Both the position numbers and the translations under genes were made by a program. From Rhynochetos jubatus (lineage: Eukaryota > Chordata > Aves > Eurypygiformes > Rhynochetidae): 64,000 nucleotides of DNA. The DNA lies in assembly GCA_027574665.1 (NCBI GenBank), contig CM050648.1:142910175-142974174 (forward strand), read 5' to 3'. Below, piece after piece: positions 19,575 to 30,838 of the stretch; the stretch's first letter is position 1; each line of letters opens with the position of its first letter. The notes below the pieces were generated by a model, which searched no databases, was not told where the DNA came from, and saw only the letters and a list, made by a program, of their open reading frames with translations.

Positions 19575-19948
19575 TGTGACATCACTGAGACGAGTCACAA
19601 TGGGGGGAGGTATAAAGGGCAGCAGCGGGCAGTGCTGCCCCAGTACGGCCTAGGCCAGCGGTGAGTGCGCACGCGGAGGGAGGCTGGGCTGGATAGGGCC
19701 GGGGCAGAAATGCGGGGTCCCGGGGCTGGGTTCTCTCCCTGCATCCAGGGCCCAGCCGCTCGTGGCAGCGGCTCAGGCAGGGCACGGTGCTGCTGCTGAT
19801 GGGCCTGGGAGCAGGGCTTGCTGCCTCCCAGCTGCCTCACCCCCTCTCCTACCTGCCCCCAGCTCCCTGCGGCTCCATTCCCACTCCCCCCGCTGCCAGC
19901 TCCCTCCCTTCCATCCCCACTGAACCCCTTCTCTCCCTCCTCCTGCAG
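19575..19948 (+). promoter_or_regulatory. TATA promoter, exon 1 and intron of copy 5
   Basis: TATAAAG at 19611-19617; intron 19661-19948. Core elements match the other copies. Confidence 0.77.
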
Positions 19949-19951
19949 GCT

Positions 19952-21439
19952 ATGGCTGCCCCAAAAATCCTCACCATGCTGCAAACCATCCTACAAAATG
20001 TGCAGATGGTTGGGGAGGAGCTGGATGAGGCCACGCACAAGTGCATGCAGCAGCATGCGGAGCAGCTGGGCCAGGAGATGACTCGGCTGCTGCACGAGCT
20101 GGAGCAGAGCGGCTTTGCCTGGCGTGCCCTGCTCTTTGCTCCCTTGCAGCACTGGCAGTTCTGGACGGTTGCTGGAGTCCTGCTCCTGCTCTTCGGGCTC
20201 TGCTGGTGGCTCAGGAGAAGAAGCTATGAGCCAGACAGAAGGAGGGCAGAGCAAAGCTGCAGCAGCAACACACAAGAGGAGGTTGAAGTACATGAAGTAG
20301 ATTCTGAGGATGCTCTGGGCAGGAGTTTTGCAAAGCGCATCCCGTGGCCAGTGCAGAACCTGGCCTACAGGAGCCGGGTGATGGAGGAGCTGGCAGGCGA
20401 CCTCCTCCGTGTCTTCCACATGTATTTCTCTGGCAGTTTCTTCCCGGTGCTGCAGCCTGTCATCAGGGTGGGCAGCACCTTCGAAGGCTGGAGTCCCCGT
20501 GAGGAGGATGCTCGCTACCGCCTGCTCCTGCCCCTGCAGCCCCCCCGCGGGCACGCCTTCCGCCTGGAGCTGGGCACTGCGGGGGAGATGCCCGCAAAGG
20601 ACTCCCGTGTCCGTGTGGCGCTGGAGTGCATCTGCAGGAGGCCGGAGCTGGTGGATGACACGCTGTGCTTCCTCCACCACCCCGAGGAAGAGCTGAGGGA
20701 AAATCAGGCTCCCAGCCTCCTACACACCCTCTGCACTGGCTCCTACCTGGATGCGCAGAAAACTGCCCGCTGGTTCCAGGACACTGTGAGGTCAGCCTGG
20801 GGGGTGGTGCCTCTGTCGCGTCTCTACAAAATGAACCTGCTGCCCTCCAGCCGCTCCTGCAAGATGCAGCTGATAAGCACCTCCGGCAGAAGCCTCTTCG
20901 CTGAGATAATATTCGGGGTACAGCTAGGCGTCTCGGACATCTTCCTCAGCAGCCAGCCTGCAGAGCCCGGCTTGATCCCAAGCACAAGGTGGCCGCAGAG
21001 CTGTGTCGTGGCAGAGGCAAAGTTCTTCAGGGTGATGGCCAGGCAGGCCCCACGTGACAGCTTCCACCTCAAATGCCTGCAGATCTGCGCCCGCATCCTG
21101 GAGGGCACAGCCTTTTCCACCTACACCTTCAAGACGGCTGTGATGCACCTCCTGACCACCACACCCCTGTCAGACTGGCGCCGGAGGCATTTCATGCTGC
21201 GGCTGGAGGATATCATGCGGTACCTGGACGACTGCCTGAAGGAGAAACGCCTCAACCACTTCTTCTTTGGCAATGAGCATGTGCCCGAGGAGATAATCTT
21301 GCCCCCGGCCTTCCCAACGGCCGAACCGCCCAACCTCTTCCAGCACCTGGCGCAGGATCCGGCTGCCCACGCCAGGGCGATGACGGAGTTCGATGAGCTG
21401 CAAAACCGGCTCACGAGCCTGCTGTTCTATGGACGCTGA
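19952..21439 (+). CDS. ITPRIPL1: ITPRIPL1-like protein, copy 5 (consensus)
   Basis: Intact 495-codon frame with the commonest residue at every position. It is one of three complete copies encoding exactly the consensus protein (with those at 27994 and 52120), so it is a suitable reference for the array. Start context, intron acceptor and stop match the copy at 3868. Confidence 0.88.
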   Translation: MAAPKILTMLQTILQNVQMVGEELDEATHKCMQQHAEQLGQEMTRLLHELEQSGFAWRALLFAPLQHWQFWTVAGVLLLLFGLCWWLRRRSYEPDRRRAEQSCSSNTQEEVEVHEVDSEDALGRSFAKRIPWPVQNLAYRSRVMEELAGDLLRVFHMYFSGSFFPVLQPVIRVGSTFEGWSPREEDARYRLLLPLQPPRGHAFRLELGTAGEMPAKDSRVRVALECICRRPELVDDTLCFLHHPEEELRENQAPSLLHTLCTGSYLDAQKTARWFQDTVRSAWGVVPLSRLYKMNLLPSSRSCKMQLISTSGRSLFAEIIFGVQLGVSDIFLSSQPAEPGLIPSTRWPQSCVVAEAKFFRVMARQAPRDSFHLKCLQICARILEGTAFSTYTFKTAVMHLLTTTPLSDWRRRHFMLRLEDIMRYLDDCLKEKRLNHFFFGNEHVPEEIILPPAFPTAEPPNLFQHLAQDPAAHARAMTEFDELQNRLTSLLFYGR

Positions 21440-21694
21440 AAGGGGTCTTCACGCCCAGAGCTGGCGCCGCAGAACCGAGCACGCAGGATACAGAGAAGAC
21501 ACTGCTCACGCAGCAGCGGGAATTGCTGCCACACCTTTCCTCCACAGCAAACGCACCCTGTGGGGAGTGGGACACGATGCAGCTGAAGAGTCTGTTGCGA
21601 GGAGGCTCGTGACAGAGAAACCTGTTACCACCTGGACAGCCACCTCCCGCTCCCCTTCCATTCCGCCGGGAGTTCTACTCCAGGCAAAGTCGAC

Positions 21695-21740
21695 CATAAA
21701 TGTTGTGTTTGAACAAATGCTGCGCCTGTGAGTGTCCGTG
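21695..21740 (+). terminator. Polyadenylation signal of copy 5
   Basis: CATAAA at 21695-21700; unchanged. Confidence 0.65.
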
Positions 21741-22014
21741 CATCCCTTTGTCGGGGACCGCGGGCATAGGCCGCTGACTCCTCAGCTGCCGCAGAGTCCG
21801 GGCGCATTTTGCGGAAGAGCTGACGTGGCGGCTCTGGTTTCACTGGTTCTGTAACTAAGGCTCCCCCGCCCGTGCGTGCTCCTGCGTTGGGGCAGTCGGA
21901 ATCATTTGTCACCCTCCACAGCTGTGCACGTTGCCCGTGTGCCGAAGGGCGCCTGAAGCATCTTCCTTGGGAACCATACGCAAACCGAGCCCCAGCGCGA
22001 GAGCACAGCGCCGG

Positions 22015-22465
22015 CTCCTACCAGTAGGAGTGTTTGTACCGATGCAAGGCCTCTTCCAGTTTCTGATGCTGGGCCTGTGTTCCCAGCTTTCTCGCTACAA
22101 GGAGCTGGGAGGGGGCACAGTGCGGACAGCTGACCCAAAGTGGCCAAAGGGGTACTTCGTTCCATAAAAACGTCACGCTCAGGATATACGCTGGGGGTGG
22201 GCCAGGGAGCCGTGGTGGTTGGTTGGTTTTCTTGTTCGTGCTCTCGCTCGTGGGGCTCGCTCGGACTCTGGTACGATCTGTCTCAGGCTCTCGCTCTCTG
22301 GCTCTGACTACTCGGGACCTGGCTGGGCATCGGTCTGCGGGTGGTGAGCAGCTGTATCGTGTGTTTTGTTTTCCGCCGCTTTCATTACATGCTCTGAGTA
22401 GCAGTGGTAGCATTAGTTTAATGACATTGTTATTTTTATTAATATCACTGCTTCACCCGTTTAGG
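22015..22465 (-). mobile_element. ERV LTR remnant, unit 5
   Basis: Same remnant, GGATATAC / GCCGTGG / TCTGTCTC haplotype. Confidence 0.62.
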
Positions 22466-22594
22466 TTCAATTATACGATTGTTCTTATCTCGACCCCTGA
22501 GTTTCCTTGTCTTTTCCTCCCGTTCTTCTCCACCAGGCGACGGGGAAGGTGAGTGAGTGGCTGCGTGGTGTTTGCTTGCTGGCTGGGGTTAAAA

Positions 22595-22796
22595 GGGCAA
22601 CACCAGCATGGCTGGTCAAACTAAAGCGTAATCTGGCCCGTGGACTTCCACACGGCCAAACCACTCAACCTCTTCCAGCACGTGGCACCGGATCCCGCCG
22701 CCCACGCCGAGGCACTGCACGACATTGTACAGCTGTGAGGTCGCTCAGCAGTCTGCTGATCTGCGGACGCTGAAAGGTCTTCAGGCACAGAGCTGT
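22595..22796 (+). pseudogene. ITPRIPL1-like 3' relic, unit 5
   Basis: Same relic; frame from 22628, stop at 22736. Confidence 0.78.
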
Positions 22797-23595
22797 GTTT
22801 GTGAGGCTCACGGCTGACGGCAGACGACAACTTCACACCACAGGGAAAGAGAGTGGAGACTATGGCGGCCACAAAGGAGATTTTCACGCTGCTTTCTCTT
22901 CCCACTGCCACGACGGTGGTGGTGAACTCAGAGGGGCCGAGAAGCTCCCTGGCCGCTCCGGCTGGGCCGGGACCAAGCGAGAGGCACTGCGGATGTGCCT
23001 GCCTGTGCTCAGCGGGGCCCCGGTGGAGAACCTGCCGCTCCCAGACGCTCCCCAGGGAGTTACTGCTGCACGACGGGACATGCTGGACACGGAGAAGACA
23101 GTGCTCTGTCGGCAGTGGGAGCTGCCCACTGGGACAACTCCCCCCGCACCCCGTCATCACCCCTGGGAAACGTCTCTTTGGAAGCAACGTCCTCCGGCAC
23201 TAGCACAGCAGGGACAGAGATCCTGCCATGCAGAGGGCCCATCCTGCCACCAGGATATACACCGTCACCCACCCGGCGCAGCCATGAAGGCACCAAGAGC
23301 ACAAACGCGAGCTCAGAGGTCAGCACCAAGGGAGCTGATCCCATCTCACAGGACGGGATGTCAAAGAGGAAAGCACCCACGGGACATGTCACCCAATCTG
23401 GCGTTTGGAAAGGGTTGGGTGGGGCTTCTGTCTGTTCTGAAAAGACAGGCCCTGGCAGCCCTGTCCTGCCGGGTGGGTCCGTACCTTGGGGGTGTCAGGG
23501 CTTTGGCTGCCTGGACCAGCTGTGGGTCGCTGGGCCTGTGTGGGGCCGAAGGCCGGGGCTGGTTGGCGGGCGTGCCTGTGATGCGCTCTGGCGCC
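22797..23595. other. GC-rich spacer upstream of the copy 6 promoter
   Basis: Same spacer, GGCACCAAG form. No gene seen. Confidence 0.5.
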
Positions 23596-23969
23596 TGTGA
23601 CATCACTGAGACGAGTCACAATGGGGGGAGCTATAAAGGGCAGCAGCGGGCAGTGCTGCCCCAGTACGGCCTAGGCCAGCGGTGAGTGCGCACGCGGAGG
23701 GAGGCTGGGCTGGATAGGGCCGGGGCAGAAATGCGGGGTCCCGGGGCTGGGTTCTCTCCCTGCATCCAGGGCCCAGCCGCTCGTGGCAGCGGCTCAGGCA
23801 GGGCACGGTGCTGCTGCTGATGGGCCTGGGAGCAGGGCTTGCTGCCTCCCAGCTGCCTCACCCCCTCTCCTACCTGCCCCCAGCTCCCTGCGGCTCCATT
23901 CCCACTCCCCCCGCTGCCAGCTCCCTCCCTTCCATCCCCACTGAACCCCTTCTCTCCCTCCTCCTGCAG
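23596..23969 (+). promoter_or_regulatory. TATA promoter (variant flank), exon 1 and intron of copy 6
   Basis: TATAAAG at 23632-23638 is intact, but the base just before it (23631) is C instead of G, so the box reads CTATAAAG. This is the only change next to a TATA box in the window. Intron 23682-23969. Confidence 0.77.
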
Positions 23970-23972
23970 GCT

Positions 23973-25460
23973 ATGGCTGCCCCAAAAATCCTCACCATGC
24001 TGCAAACCATCCTACAAAATGTGCAGATGGTTGGGGAGGAGCTGGATGAGGCCACGCACAAGTGCATGCAGCAGCATGCGGAGCAGCTGGGCCAGGAGAT
24101 GACTCGGCTGCTGCACGAGCTGGAGCAGAGCGGCTTTGCCTGGCGTGCCCTGCTCTTTGCTCCCTTGCAGCACTGGCAGTTCTGGACGGTTGCTGGAGTC
24201 CTGCTCCTGCTCTTCGGGCTCTGCTGGTGGCTCAGGAGAAGAAGCTATGAGCCAGACAGAAGGAGGGCAGAGCAAAGCTGCAGCAGCAACACACAAGAGG
24301 AGGTTGAAGTACATGAAGTAGATTCTGAGGATGCTCTGGGCAGGAGTTTTGCAAAGCGCATCCCGTGGCCAGTGCAGAACCTGGCCTACAGGAGCCGGGT
24401 GATGGAGGAGCTGGCAGGCGACCTCCTCCGTGTCTTCCACCTGTATTTCTCTGGCAGTTTCTTCCCGGTGCTGCAGCCTGTCATCAGGGTGGGCAGCACC
24501 TTCGAAGGCTGGAGTCCCCGTGAGGAGGATGCTCGCTACCGCCTGCTCCTGCCCCTGCAGCCCCCCCGCGGGCACGCCTTCCGCCTGGAGCTGGGCACTG
24601 CGGGGGAGATGCCCGCAAAGGACTCCCGTGTCCGTGTGGCGCTGGAGTGCATCTGCAGGAGGCCGGAGCTGGTGGATGACACGCTGTGCTTCCTCCACCA
24701 CCCCGAGGAAGAGCTGAGGGAAAATCAGGCTCCCAGCCTCCTACACACCCTCTGCACTGGCTCCTACCTGGATGCGCAGAAAACTGCCCGCTGGTTCCAG
24801 GACACTGTGAGGTCAGCCTGGGGGGTGGTGCCTCTGTCGCGTCTCTACAAAATGAACCTGCTGCCCTCCAGCCGCTCCTGCAAGATGCAGCTGATAAGCA
24901 CCTCCGGCAGAAGCCTCTTCGCTGAGATAATATTCGGGGTACAGCTAGGCGTCTCGGACATCTTCCTCAGCAGCCAGCCTGCAGAGCCCGGCTTGATCCC
25001 AAGCACAAGGTGGCCGCAGAGCTGTGTCGTGGCAGAGGCAAAGTTCTTCAGGGTGATGGCCAGGCAGGCCCCACGTGACAGCTTCCACCTCAAATGCCTG
25101 CAGATCTGCGCCCGCATCCTGGAGGGCACAGCCTTTTCCACCTACACCTTCAAGACGGCTGTGATGCACCTCCTGACCACCACACCCCTGTCAGACTGGC
25201 GCCGGAGGCATTTCATGCTGCGGCTGGAGGATATCATGCGGTACCTGGACGACTGCCTGAAGGAGAAACGCCTCAACCACTTCTTCTTTGGCAATGAGCA
25301 TGTGCCCGAGGAGATAATCTTGCCCCCGGCCTTCCCAACGGCCGAACCGCCCAACCTCTTCCAGCACCTGGCGCAGGATCCGGCTGCCCACGCCAGGGCG
25401 ATGACGGAGTTCGATGAGCTGCAAAACCGGCTCACGAGCCTGCTGTTCTATGGATGCTGA
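23973..25460 (+). CDS. ITPRIPL1: ITPRIPL1-like protein, copy 6
   Basis: Intact 495-codon frame. It carries M157L (CTG at 24441), a conservative change in the helix leading into the nucleotidyltransferase core that also occurs in copies 9, 10 and 11, and a private R495C (TGC) at the last codon. The same CpG is altered differently in copy 3. Its promoter has the only base change immediately next to a TATA box (23631). Confidence 0.88.
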   Translation: MAAPKILTMLQTILQNVQMVGEELDEATHKCMQQHAEQLGQEMTRLLHELEQSGFAWRALLFAPLQHWQFWTVAGVLLLLFGLCWWLRRRSYEPDRRRAEQSCSSNTQEEVEVHEVDSEDALGRSFAKRIPWPVQNLAYRSRVMEELAGDLLRVFHLYFSGSFFPVLQPVIRVGSTFEGWSPREEDARYRLLLPLQPPRGHAFRLELGTAGEMPAKDSRVRVALECICRRPELVDDTLCFLHHPEEELRENQAPSLLHTLCTGSYLDAQKTARWFQDTVRSAWGVVPLSRLYKMNLLPSSRSCKMQLISTSGRSLFAEIIFGVQLGVSDIFLSSQPAEPGLIPSTRWPQSCVVAEAKFFRVMARQAPRDSFHLKCLQICARILEGTAFSTYTFKTAVMHLLTTTPLSDWRRRHFMLRLEDIMRYLDDCLKEKRLNHFFFGNEHVPEEIILPPAFPTAEPPNLFQHLAQDPAAHARAMTEFDELQNRLTSLLFYGC

Positions 25461-25715
25461 AAGGGGTCTTCACGCCCAGAGCTGGCGCCGCAGAACCGAG
25501 CACGCAGGATACAGAGAAGACACTGCTCACGCAGCAGCGGGAATTGCTGCCACACCTTTCCTCCACAGCAAACGCACCCTGTGGGGAGTGGGACACGATG
25601 CAGCTGAAGAGTCTGTTGCGAGGAGGCTCGTGACAGAGAAACCTGTTACCACCTGGACAGCCACCTCCCGCTCCCCTTCCATTCCGCCGGGAGTTCTACT
25701 CCAGGCAAAGTCGAC

Positions 25716-25761
25716 CATAAATGTTGTGTTTGAACAAATGCTGCGCCTGTGAGTGTCCGTG
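25716..25761 (+). terminator. Polyadenylation signal of copy 6
   Basis: CATAAA at 25716-25721; unchanged. Confidence 0.65.
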
Positions 25762-26035
25762 CATCCCTTTGTCGGGGACCGCGGGCATAGGCCGCTGACT
25801 CCTCAGCTGCCGCAGAGTCCGGGCGCATTTTGCGGAAGAGCTGACGTGGCGGCTCTGGTTTCACTGGTTCTGTAACTAAGGCTCCCCCGCCCGTGCGTGC
25901 TCCTGCGTTGGGGCAGTCGGAATCATTTGTCACCCTCCACAGCTGTGCACGTTGCCCGTGTGCCGAAGGGCGCCTGAAGCATCTTCCTTGGGAACCATAC
26001 GCAAACCGAGCCCCAGCGCGAGAGCACAGCGCCGG

Positions 26036-26486
26036 CTCCTACCAGTAGGAGTGTTTGTACCGATGCAAGGCCTCTTCCAGTTTCTGATGCTGGGCCTGTG
26101 TTCCCAGCTTTCTCGCTACAAGGAGCTGGGAGGGGGCACAGTGCGGACAGCTGACCCAAAGTGGCCAAAGGGGTACTTCGTTCCATAAAAACGTCACGCT
26201 CAGTACATACGCTGGGGGTGGGCCAGGGAGCCATGGTGGTTGGTTGGTTTTCTTGTTCGTGCTCTCGCTCGTGGGGCTCGCTCGGACTCTGGTACGATCC
26301 GTCTCAGGCTCTCGCTCTCTGGCTCTGACTACTCGGGACCTGGCTGGGCATCGGTCTGCGGGTGGTGAGCAGCTGTATCGTGTGTTTTGTTTTCCGCCGC
26401 TTTCATTACATGCTCTGAGTAGCAGTGGTAGCATTAGTTTAATGACATTGTTATTTTTATTAATATCACTGCTTCACCCGTTTAGG
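26036..26486 (-). mobile_element. ERV LTR remnant, unit 6
   Basis: Same remnant, GTACATAC / GCCATGG / TCCGTCTC haplotype. Confidence 0.62.
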
Positions 26487-26615
26487 TTCAATTATACGAT
26501 TGTTCTTATCTCGACCCCTGAGTTTCCTTGTCTTTTCCTCCCGTTCTTCTCCACCAGGCGACGGGGAAGGTGAGTGAGTGGCTGCGTGGTGTTTGCTTGC
26601 TGGCTGGGGTTAAAA

Positions 26616-26817
26616 CGGCAACACCAGCATGGCTGGTCAAACTAAAGCGTAATCTGGCCCGTGGACTTCCACACGGCCAAACCACTCAACCTCTTCCAGC
26701 ACGTGGCACCGGATCCCGCCGCCCACGCCGAGGCACTGCACGACATTGTACAGCTGTGAGGTCGTTCAGCAGTCTGCTGATCTGCGGACGCTGAAAGGTC
26801 TTCAGGCACAGAGCTGT
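26616..26817 (+). pseudogene. ITPRIPL1-like 3' relic, unit 6
   Basis: Same relic; stop at 26757. TTAAAACGG just upstream (near 26615) is shared only with unit 8, and GTCGTTCAG (near 26765) is private. Confidence 0.78.
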
Positions 26818-27616
26818 GTTTGTGAGGCTCACGGCTGACGGCAGACGACAACTTCACACCACAGGGAAAGAGAGTGGAGACTATGGCGGCCACAAAGGAG
26901 ATTTTCACGCTGCTTTCTCTTCCCACTGCCACGACGGTGGTGGTGAACTCAGAGGGGCCGAGAAGCTCCCTGGCCGCTCCGGCTGGGCCGGGACCAAGCG
27001 AGAGGCACTGCGGATGTGCCTGCCTGTGCTCAGCGGGGCCCCGGTGGAGAACCTGCCGCTCCCAGACGCTCCCCAGGGAGTTACTGCTGCACGACGGGAC
27101 ATGCTGGACACGGAGAAGACAGTGCTCTGTCGGCAGTGGGAGCTGCCCACTGGGACAACTCCCCCCGCACCCCGTCATCACCCCTGGGAAACGTCTCTTT
27201 GGAAGCAACGTCCTCCGGCACTAGCACAGCAGGGACAGAGATCCTGCCATGCAGAGGGCCCATCCTGCCACCAGGATATACACCGTCACCCACCCGGCGC
27301 AGCCATGAAGGCACCAAGAGCACCAACGCGAGCTCAGAGGTCAGCACCAAGGGAGCTGATCCCATCTCACAGGACGGGATGTCAAAGAGGAAAGCACCCA
27401 CGGGACATGTCACCCAATCTGGCGTTTGGAAAGGGTTGGGTGGGGCTTCTGTCTGTTCTGAAAAGACAGGCCCTGGCAGCCCTGTCCTGCCGGGTGGGTC
27501 CGTACCTTGGGGGTGTCAGGGCTTTGGCTGCCTGGACCAGCTGTGGGTCGCTGGGCCTGTGTGGGGCCGAAGGCCGGGGCTGGTTGGCGGGCGTGCCTGT
27601 GATGCGCTCTGGCGCC
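26818..27616. other. GC-rich spacer upstream of the copy 7 promoter
   Basis: Same spacer, GGCACCAAG form plus AGCACCAACG (near 27320), a variant shared only with unit 12. Confidence 0.5.
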
Positions 27617-27990
27617 TGTGACATCACTGAGACGAGTCACAATGGGGGGAGGTATAAAGGGCAGCAGCGGGCAGTGCTGCCCCAGTACGGCCTAGGCCAG
27701 CGGTGAGTGCGCACGCGGAGGGAGGCTGGGCTGGATAGGGCCGGGGCAGAAATGCGGGGTCCCGGGGCTGGGTTCTCTCCCTGCATCCAGGGCCCAGCCG
27801 CTCGTGGCAGCGGCTCAGGCAGGGCACGGTGCTGCTGCTGATGGGCCTGGGAGCAGGGCTTGCTGCCTCCCAGCTGCTTCACCCCCTCTCCTACCTGCCC
27901 CCAGCTCCCTGCGGCTCCATTCCCACTCCCCCCGCTGCCAGCTCCCTCCCTTCCATCCCCACTGAACCCCTTCTCTCCCTCCTCCTGCAG
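27617..27990 (+). promoter_or_regulatory. TATA promoter, exon 1 and intron of copy 7
   Basis: TATAAAG at 27653-27659; intron 27703-27990, with one private C to T near 27877 that spares the splice sites. Confidence 0.77.
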
Positions 27991-27993
27991 GCT

Positions 27994-29481
27994 ATGGCTG
28001 CCCCAAAAATCCTCACCATGCTGCAAACCATCCTACAAAATGTGCAGATGGTTGGGGAGGAGCTGGATGAGGCCACGCACAAGTGCATGCAGCAGCATGC
28101 GGAGCAGCTGGGCCAGGAGATGACTCGGCTGCTGCACGAGCTGGAGCAGAGCGGCTTTGCCTGGCGTGCCCTGCTCTTTGCTCCCTTGCAGCACTGGCAG
28201 TTCTGGACGGTTGCTGGAGTCCTGCTCCTGCTCTTCGGGCTCTGCTGGTGGCTCAGGAGAAGAAGCTATGAGCCAGACAGAAGGAGGGCAGAGCAAAGCT
28301 GCAGCAGCAACACACAAGAGGAGGTTGAAGTACATGAAGTAGATTCTGAGGATGCTCTGGGCAGGAGTTTTGCAAAGCGCATCCCGTGGCCAGTGCAGAA
28401 CCTGGCCTACAGGAGCCGGGTGATGGAGGAGCTGGCAGGCGACCTCCTCCGTGTCTTCCACATGTATTTCTCTGGCAGTTTCTTCCCGGTGCTGCAGCCT
28501 GTCATCAGGGTGGGCAGCACCTTCGAAGGCTGGAGTCCCCGTGAGGAGGATGCTCGCTACCGCCTGCTCCTGCCCCTGCAGCCCCCCCGCGGGCACGCCT
28601 TCCGCCTGGAGCTGGGCACTGCGGGGGAGATGCCCGCAAAGGACTCCCGTGTCCGTGTGGCGCTGGAGTGCATCTGCAGGAGGCCGGAGCTGGTGGATGA
28701 CACGCTGTGCTTCCTCCACCACCCCGAGGAAGAGCTGAGGGAAAATCAGGCTCCCAGCCTCCTACACACCCTCTGCACTGGCTCCTACCTGGATGCGCAG
28801 AAAACTGCCCGCTGGTTCCAGGACACTGTGAGGTCAGCCTGGGGGGTGGTGCCTCTGTCGCGTCTCTACAAAATGAACCTGCTGCCCTCCAGCCGCTCCT
28901 GCAAGATGCAGCTGATAAGCACCTCCGGCAGAAGCCTCTTCGCTGAGATAATATTCGGGGTACAGCTAGGCGTCTCGGACATCTTCCTCAGCAGCCAGCC
29001 TGCAGAGCCCGGCTTGATCCCAAGCACAAGGTGGCCGCAGAGCTGTGTCGTGGCAGAGGCAAAGTTCTTCAGGGTGATGGCCAGGCAGGCCCCACGTGAC
29101 AGCTTCCACCTCAAATGCCTGCAGATCTGCGCCCGCATCCTGGAGGGCACAGCCTTTTCCACCTACACCTTCAAGACGGCTGTGATGCACCTCCTGACCA
29201 CCACACCCCTGTCAGACTGGCGCCGGAGGCATTTCATGCTGCGGCTGGAGGATATCATGCGGTACCTGGACGACTGCCTGAAGGAGAAACGCCTCAACCA
29301 CTTCTTCTTTGGCAATGAGCATGTGCCCGAGGAGATAATCTTGCCCCCGGCCTTCCCAACGGCCGAACCGCCCAACCTCTTCCAGCACCTGGCGCAGGAT
29401 CCGGCTGCCCACGCCAGGGCGATGACGGAGTTCGATGAGCTGCAAAACCGGCTCACGAGCCTGCTGTTCTATGGACGCTGA
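27994..29481 (+). CDS. ITPRIPL1: ITPRIPL1-like protein, copy 7 (consensus)
   Basis: Intact 495-codon frame encoding exactly the consensus protein. A private C to T in the intron (AGCTGCTTCACC near 27877) does not touch the donor, branch site or acceptor. No other coding difference was seen. Confidence 0.88.
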   Translation: MAAPKILTMLQTILQNVQMVGEELDEATHKCMQQHAEQLGQEMTRLLHELEQSGFAWRALLFAPLQHWQFWTVAGVLLLLFGLCWWLRRRSYEPDRRRAEQSCSSNTQEEVEVHEVDSEDALGRSFAKRIPWPVQNLAYRSRVMEELAGDLLRVFHMYFSGSFFPVLQPVIRVGSTFEGWSPREEDARYRLLLPLQPPRGHAFRLELGTAGEMPAKDSRVRVALECICRRPELVDDTLCFLHHPEEELRENQAPSLLHTLCTGSYLDAQKTARWFQDTVRSAWGVVPLSRLYKMNLLPSSRSCKMQLISTSGRSLFAEIIFGVQLGVSDIFLSSQPAEPGLIPSTRWPQSCVVAEAKFFRVMARQAPRDSFHLKCLQICARILEGTAFSTYTFKTAVMHLLTTTPLSDWRRRHFMLRLEDIMRYLDDCLKEKRLNHFFFGNEHVPEEIILPPAFPTAEPPNLFQHLAQDPAAHARAMTEFDELQNRLTSLLFYGR

Positions 29482-29736
29482 AAGGGGTCTTCACGCCCAG
29501 AGCTGGCGCCGCAGAACCGAGCACGCAGGATACAGAGAAGACACTGCTCACGCAGCAGCGGGAATTGCTGCCACACCTTTCCTCCACAGCAAACGCACCC
29601 TGTGGGGAGTGGGACACGATGCAGCTGAAGAGTCTGTTGCGAGGAGGCTCGTGACAGAGAAACCTGTTACCACCTGGACAGCCACCTCCCGCTCCCCTTC
29701 CATTCCGCCGGGAGTTCTACTCCAGGCAAAGTCGAC

Positions 29737-29782
29737 CATAAATGTTGTGTTTGAACAAATGCTGCGCCTGTGAGTGTCCGTG
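29737..29782 (+). terminator. Polyadenylation signal of copy 7
   Basis: CATAAA at 29737-29742; unchanged. Confidence 0.65.
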
Positions 29783-30056
29783 CATCCCTTTGTCGGGGAC
29801 CGCGGGCATAGGCCGCTGACTCCTCAGCTGCCGCAGGGTCCGGGCGCATTTTGCGGAAGAGCTGACGTGGCGGCTCTGGTTTCACTGGTTCTGTAACTAA
29901 GGCTCCCCCGCCCGTGCGTGCTCCTGCGTTGGGGCAGTCGGAATCATTTGTCACCCTCCACAGCTGTGCACGTTGCCCGTGTGCCGAAGGGCGCCTGAAG
30001 CATCTTCCTTGGGAACCATACGCAAACCGAGCCCCAGCGCGAGAGCACAGCGCCGG

Positions 30057-30507
30057 CTCCTACCAGTAGGAGTGTTTGTACCGATGCAAGGCCTCTTCCA
30101 GTTTCTGATGCTGGGCCTGTGTTCCCAGCTTTCTCGCTACAAGGAGCTGGGAGGGGGCACAGTGCGGACAGCTGACCCAAAGTGGCCAAAGGGGTACTTC
30201 GTTCCATAAAAACGTCACGCTCAGTACATACGCTGGGGGTGGGCCAGGGAGCCATGGTGGTTGGTTGGTTTTCTTGTTCGTGCTCTCGCTCGTGGGGCTC
30301 GCTCGGACTCTGGTACGATCCGTCTCAGGCTCTCGCTCTCTGGCTCTGACTACTCGGGACCTGGCTGGGCATCGGTCTGCGGGTGGTGAGCAGCTGTATC
30401 GTGTGTTTTGTTTTCCGCCGCTTTCATTACATGCTCTGAGTAGCAGTGGTAGCATTAGTTTAATGACATTGTTATTTTTATTAATATCACTGCTTCACCC
30501 GTTTAGG
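30057..30507 (-). mobile_element. ERV LTR remnant, unit 7
   Basis: Same remnant, GTACATAC / GCCATGG / TCCGTCTC haplotype. Confidence 0.62.
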
Positions 30508-30636
30508 TTCAATTATACGATTGTTCTTATCTCGACCCCTGAGTTTCCTTGTCTTTTCCTCCCGTTCTTCTCCACCAGGCGACGGGGAAGGTGAGTGAGT
30601 GGCTGCGTGGTGTTTGCTTGCTGGCTGGGGTTAAAA

Positions 30637-30838
30637 GGGCAACACCAGCATGGCTGGTCAAACTAAAGCGTAATCTGGCCCGTGGACTTCCACACGGCCA
30701 AACCACTCAACCTCTTCCAGCACGTGGCACCGGATCCCGCCGCCCACGCCGAGGCACTGCACGACATTGTACAGCTGTGAGGTCGCTCAGCAGTCTGCTG
30801 ATCTGCGGACGCTGAAAGGTCTTCAGGCACAGAGCTGT
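30637..30838 (+). pseudogene. ITPRIPL1-like 3' relic, unit 7
   Basis: Same relic; frame from 30670, stop at 30778. Confidence 0.78.
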
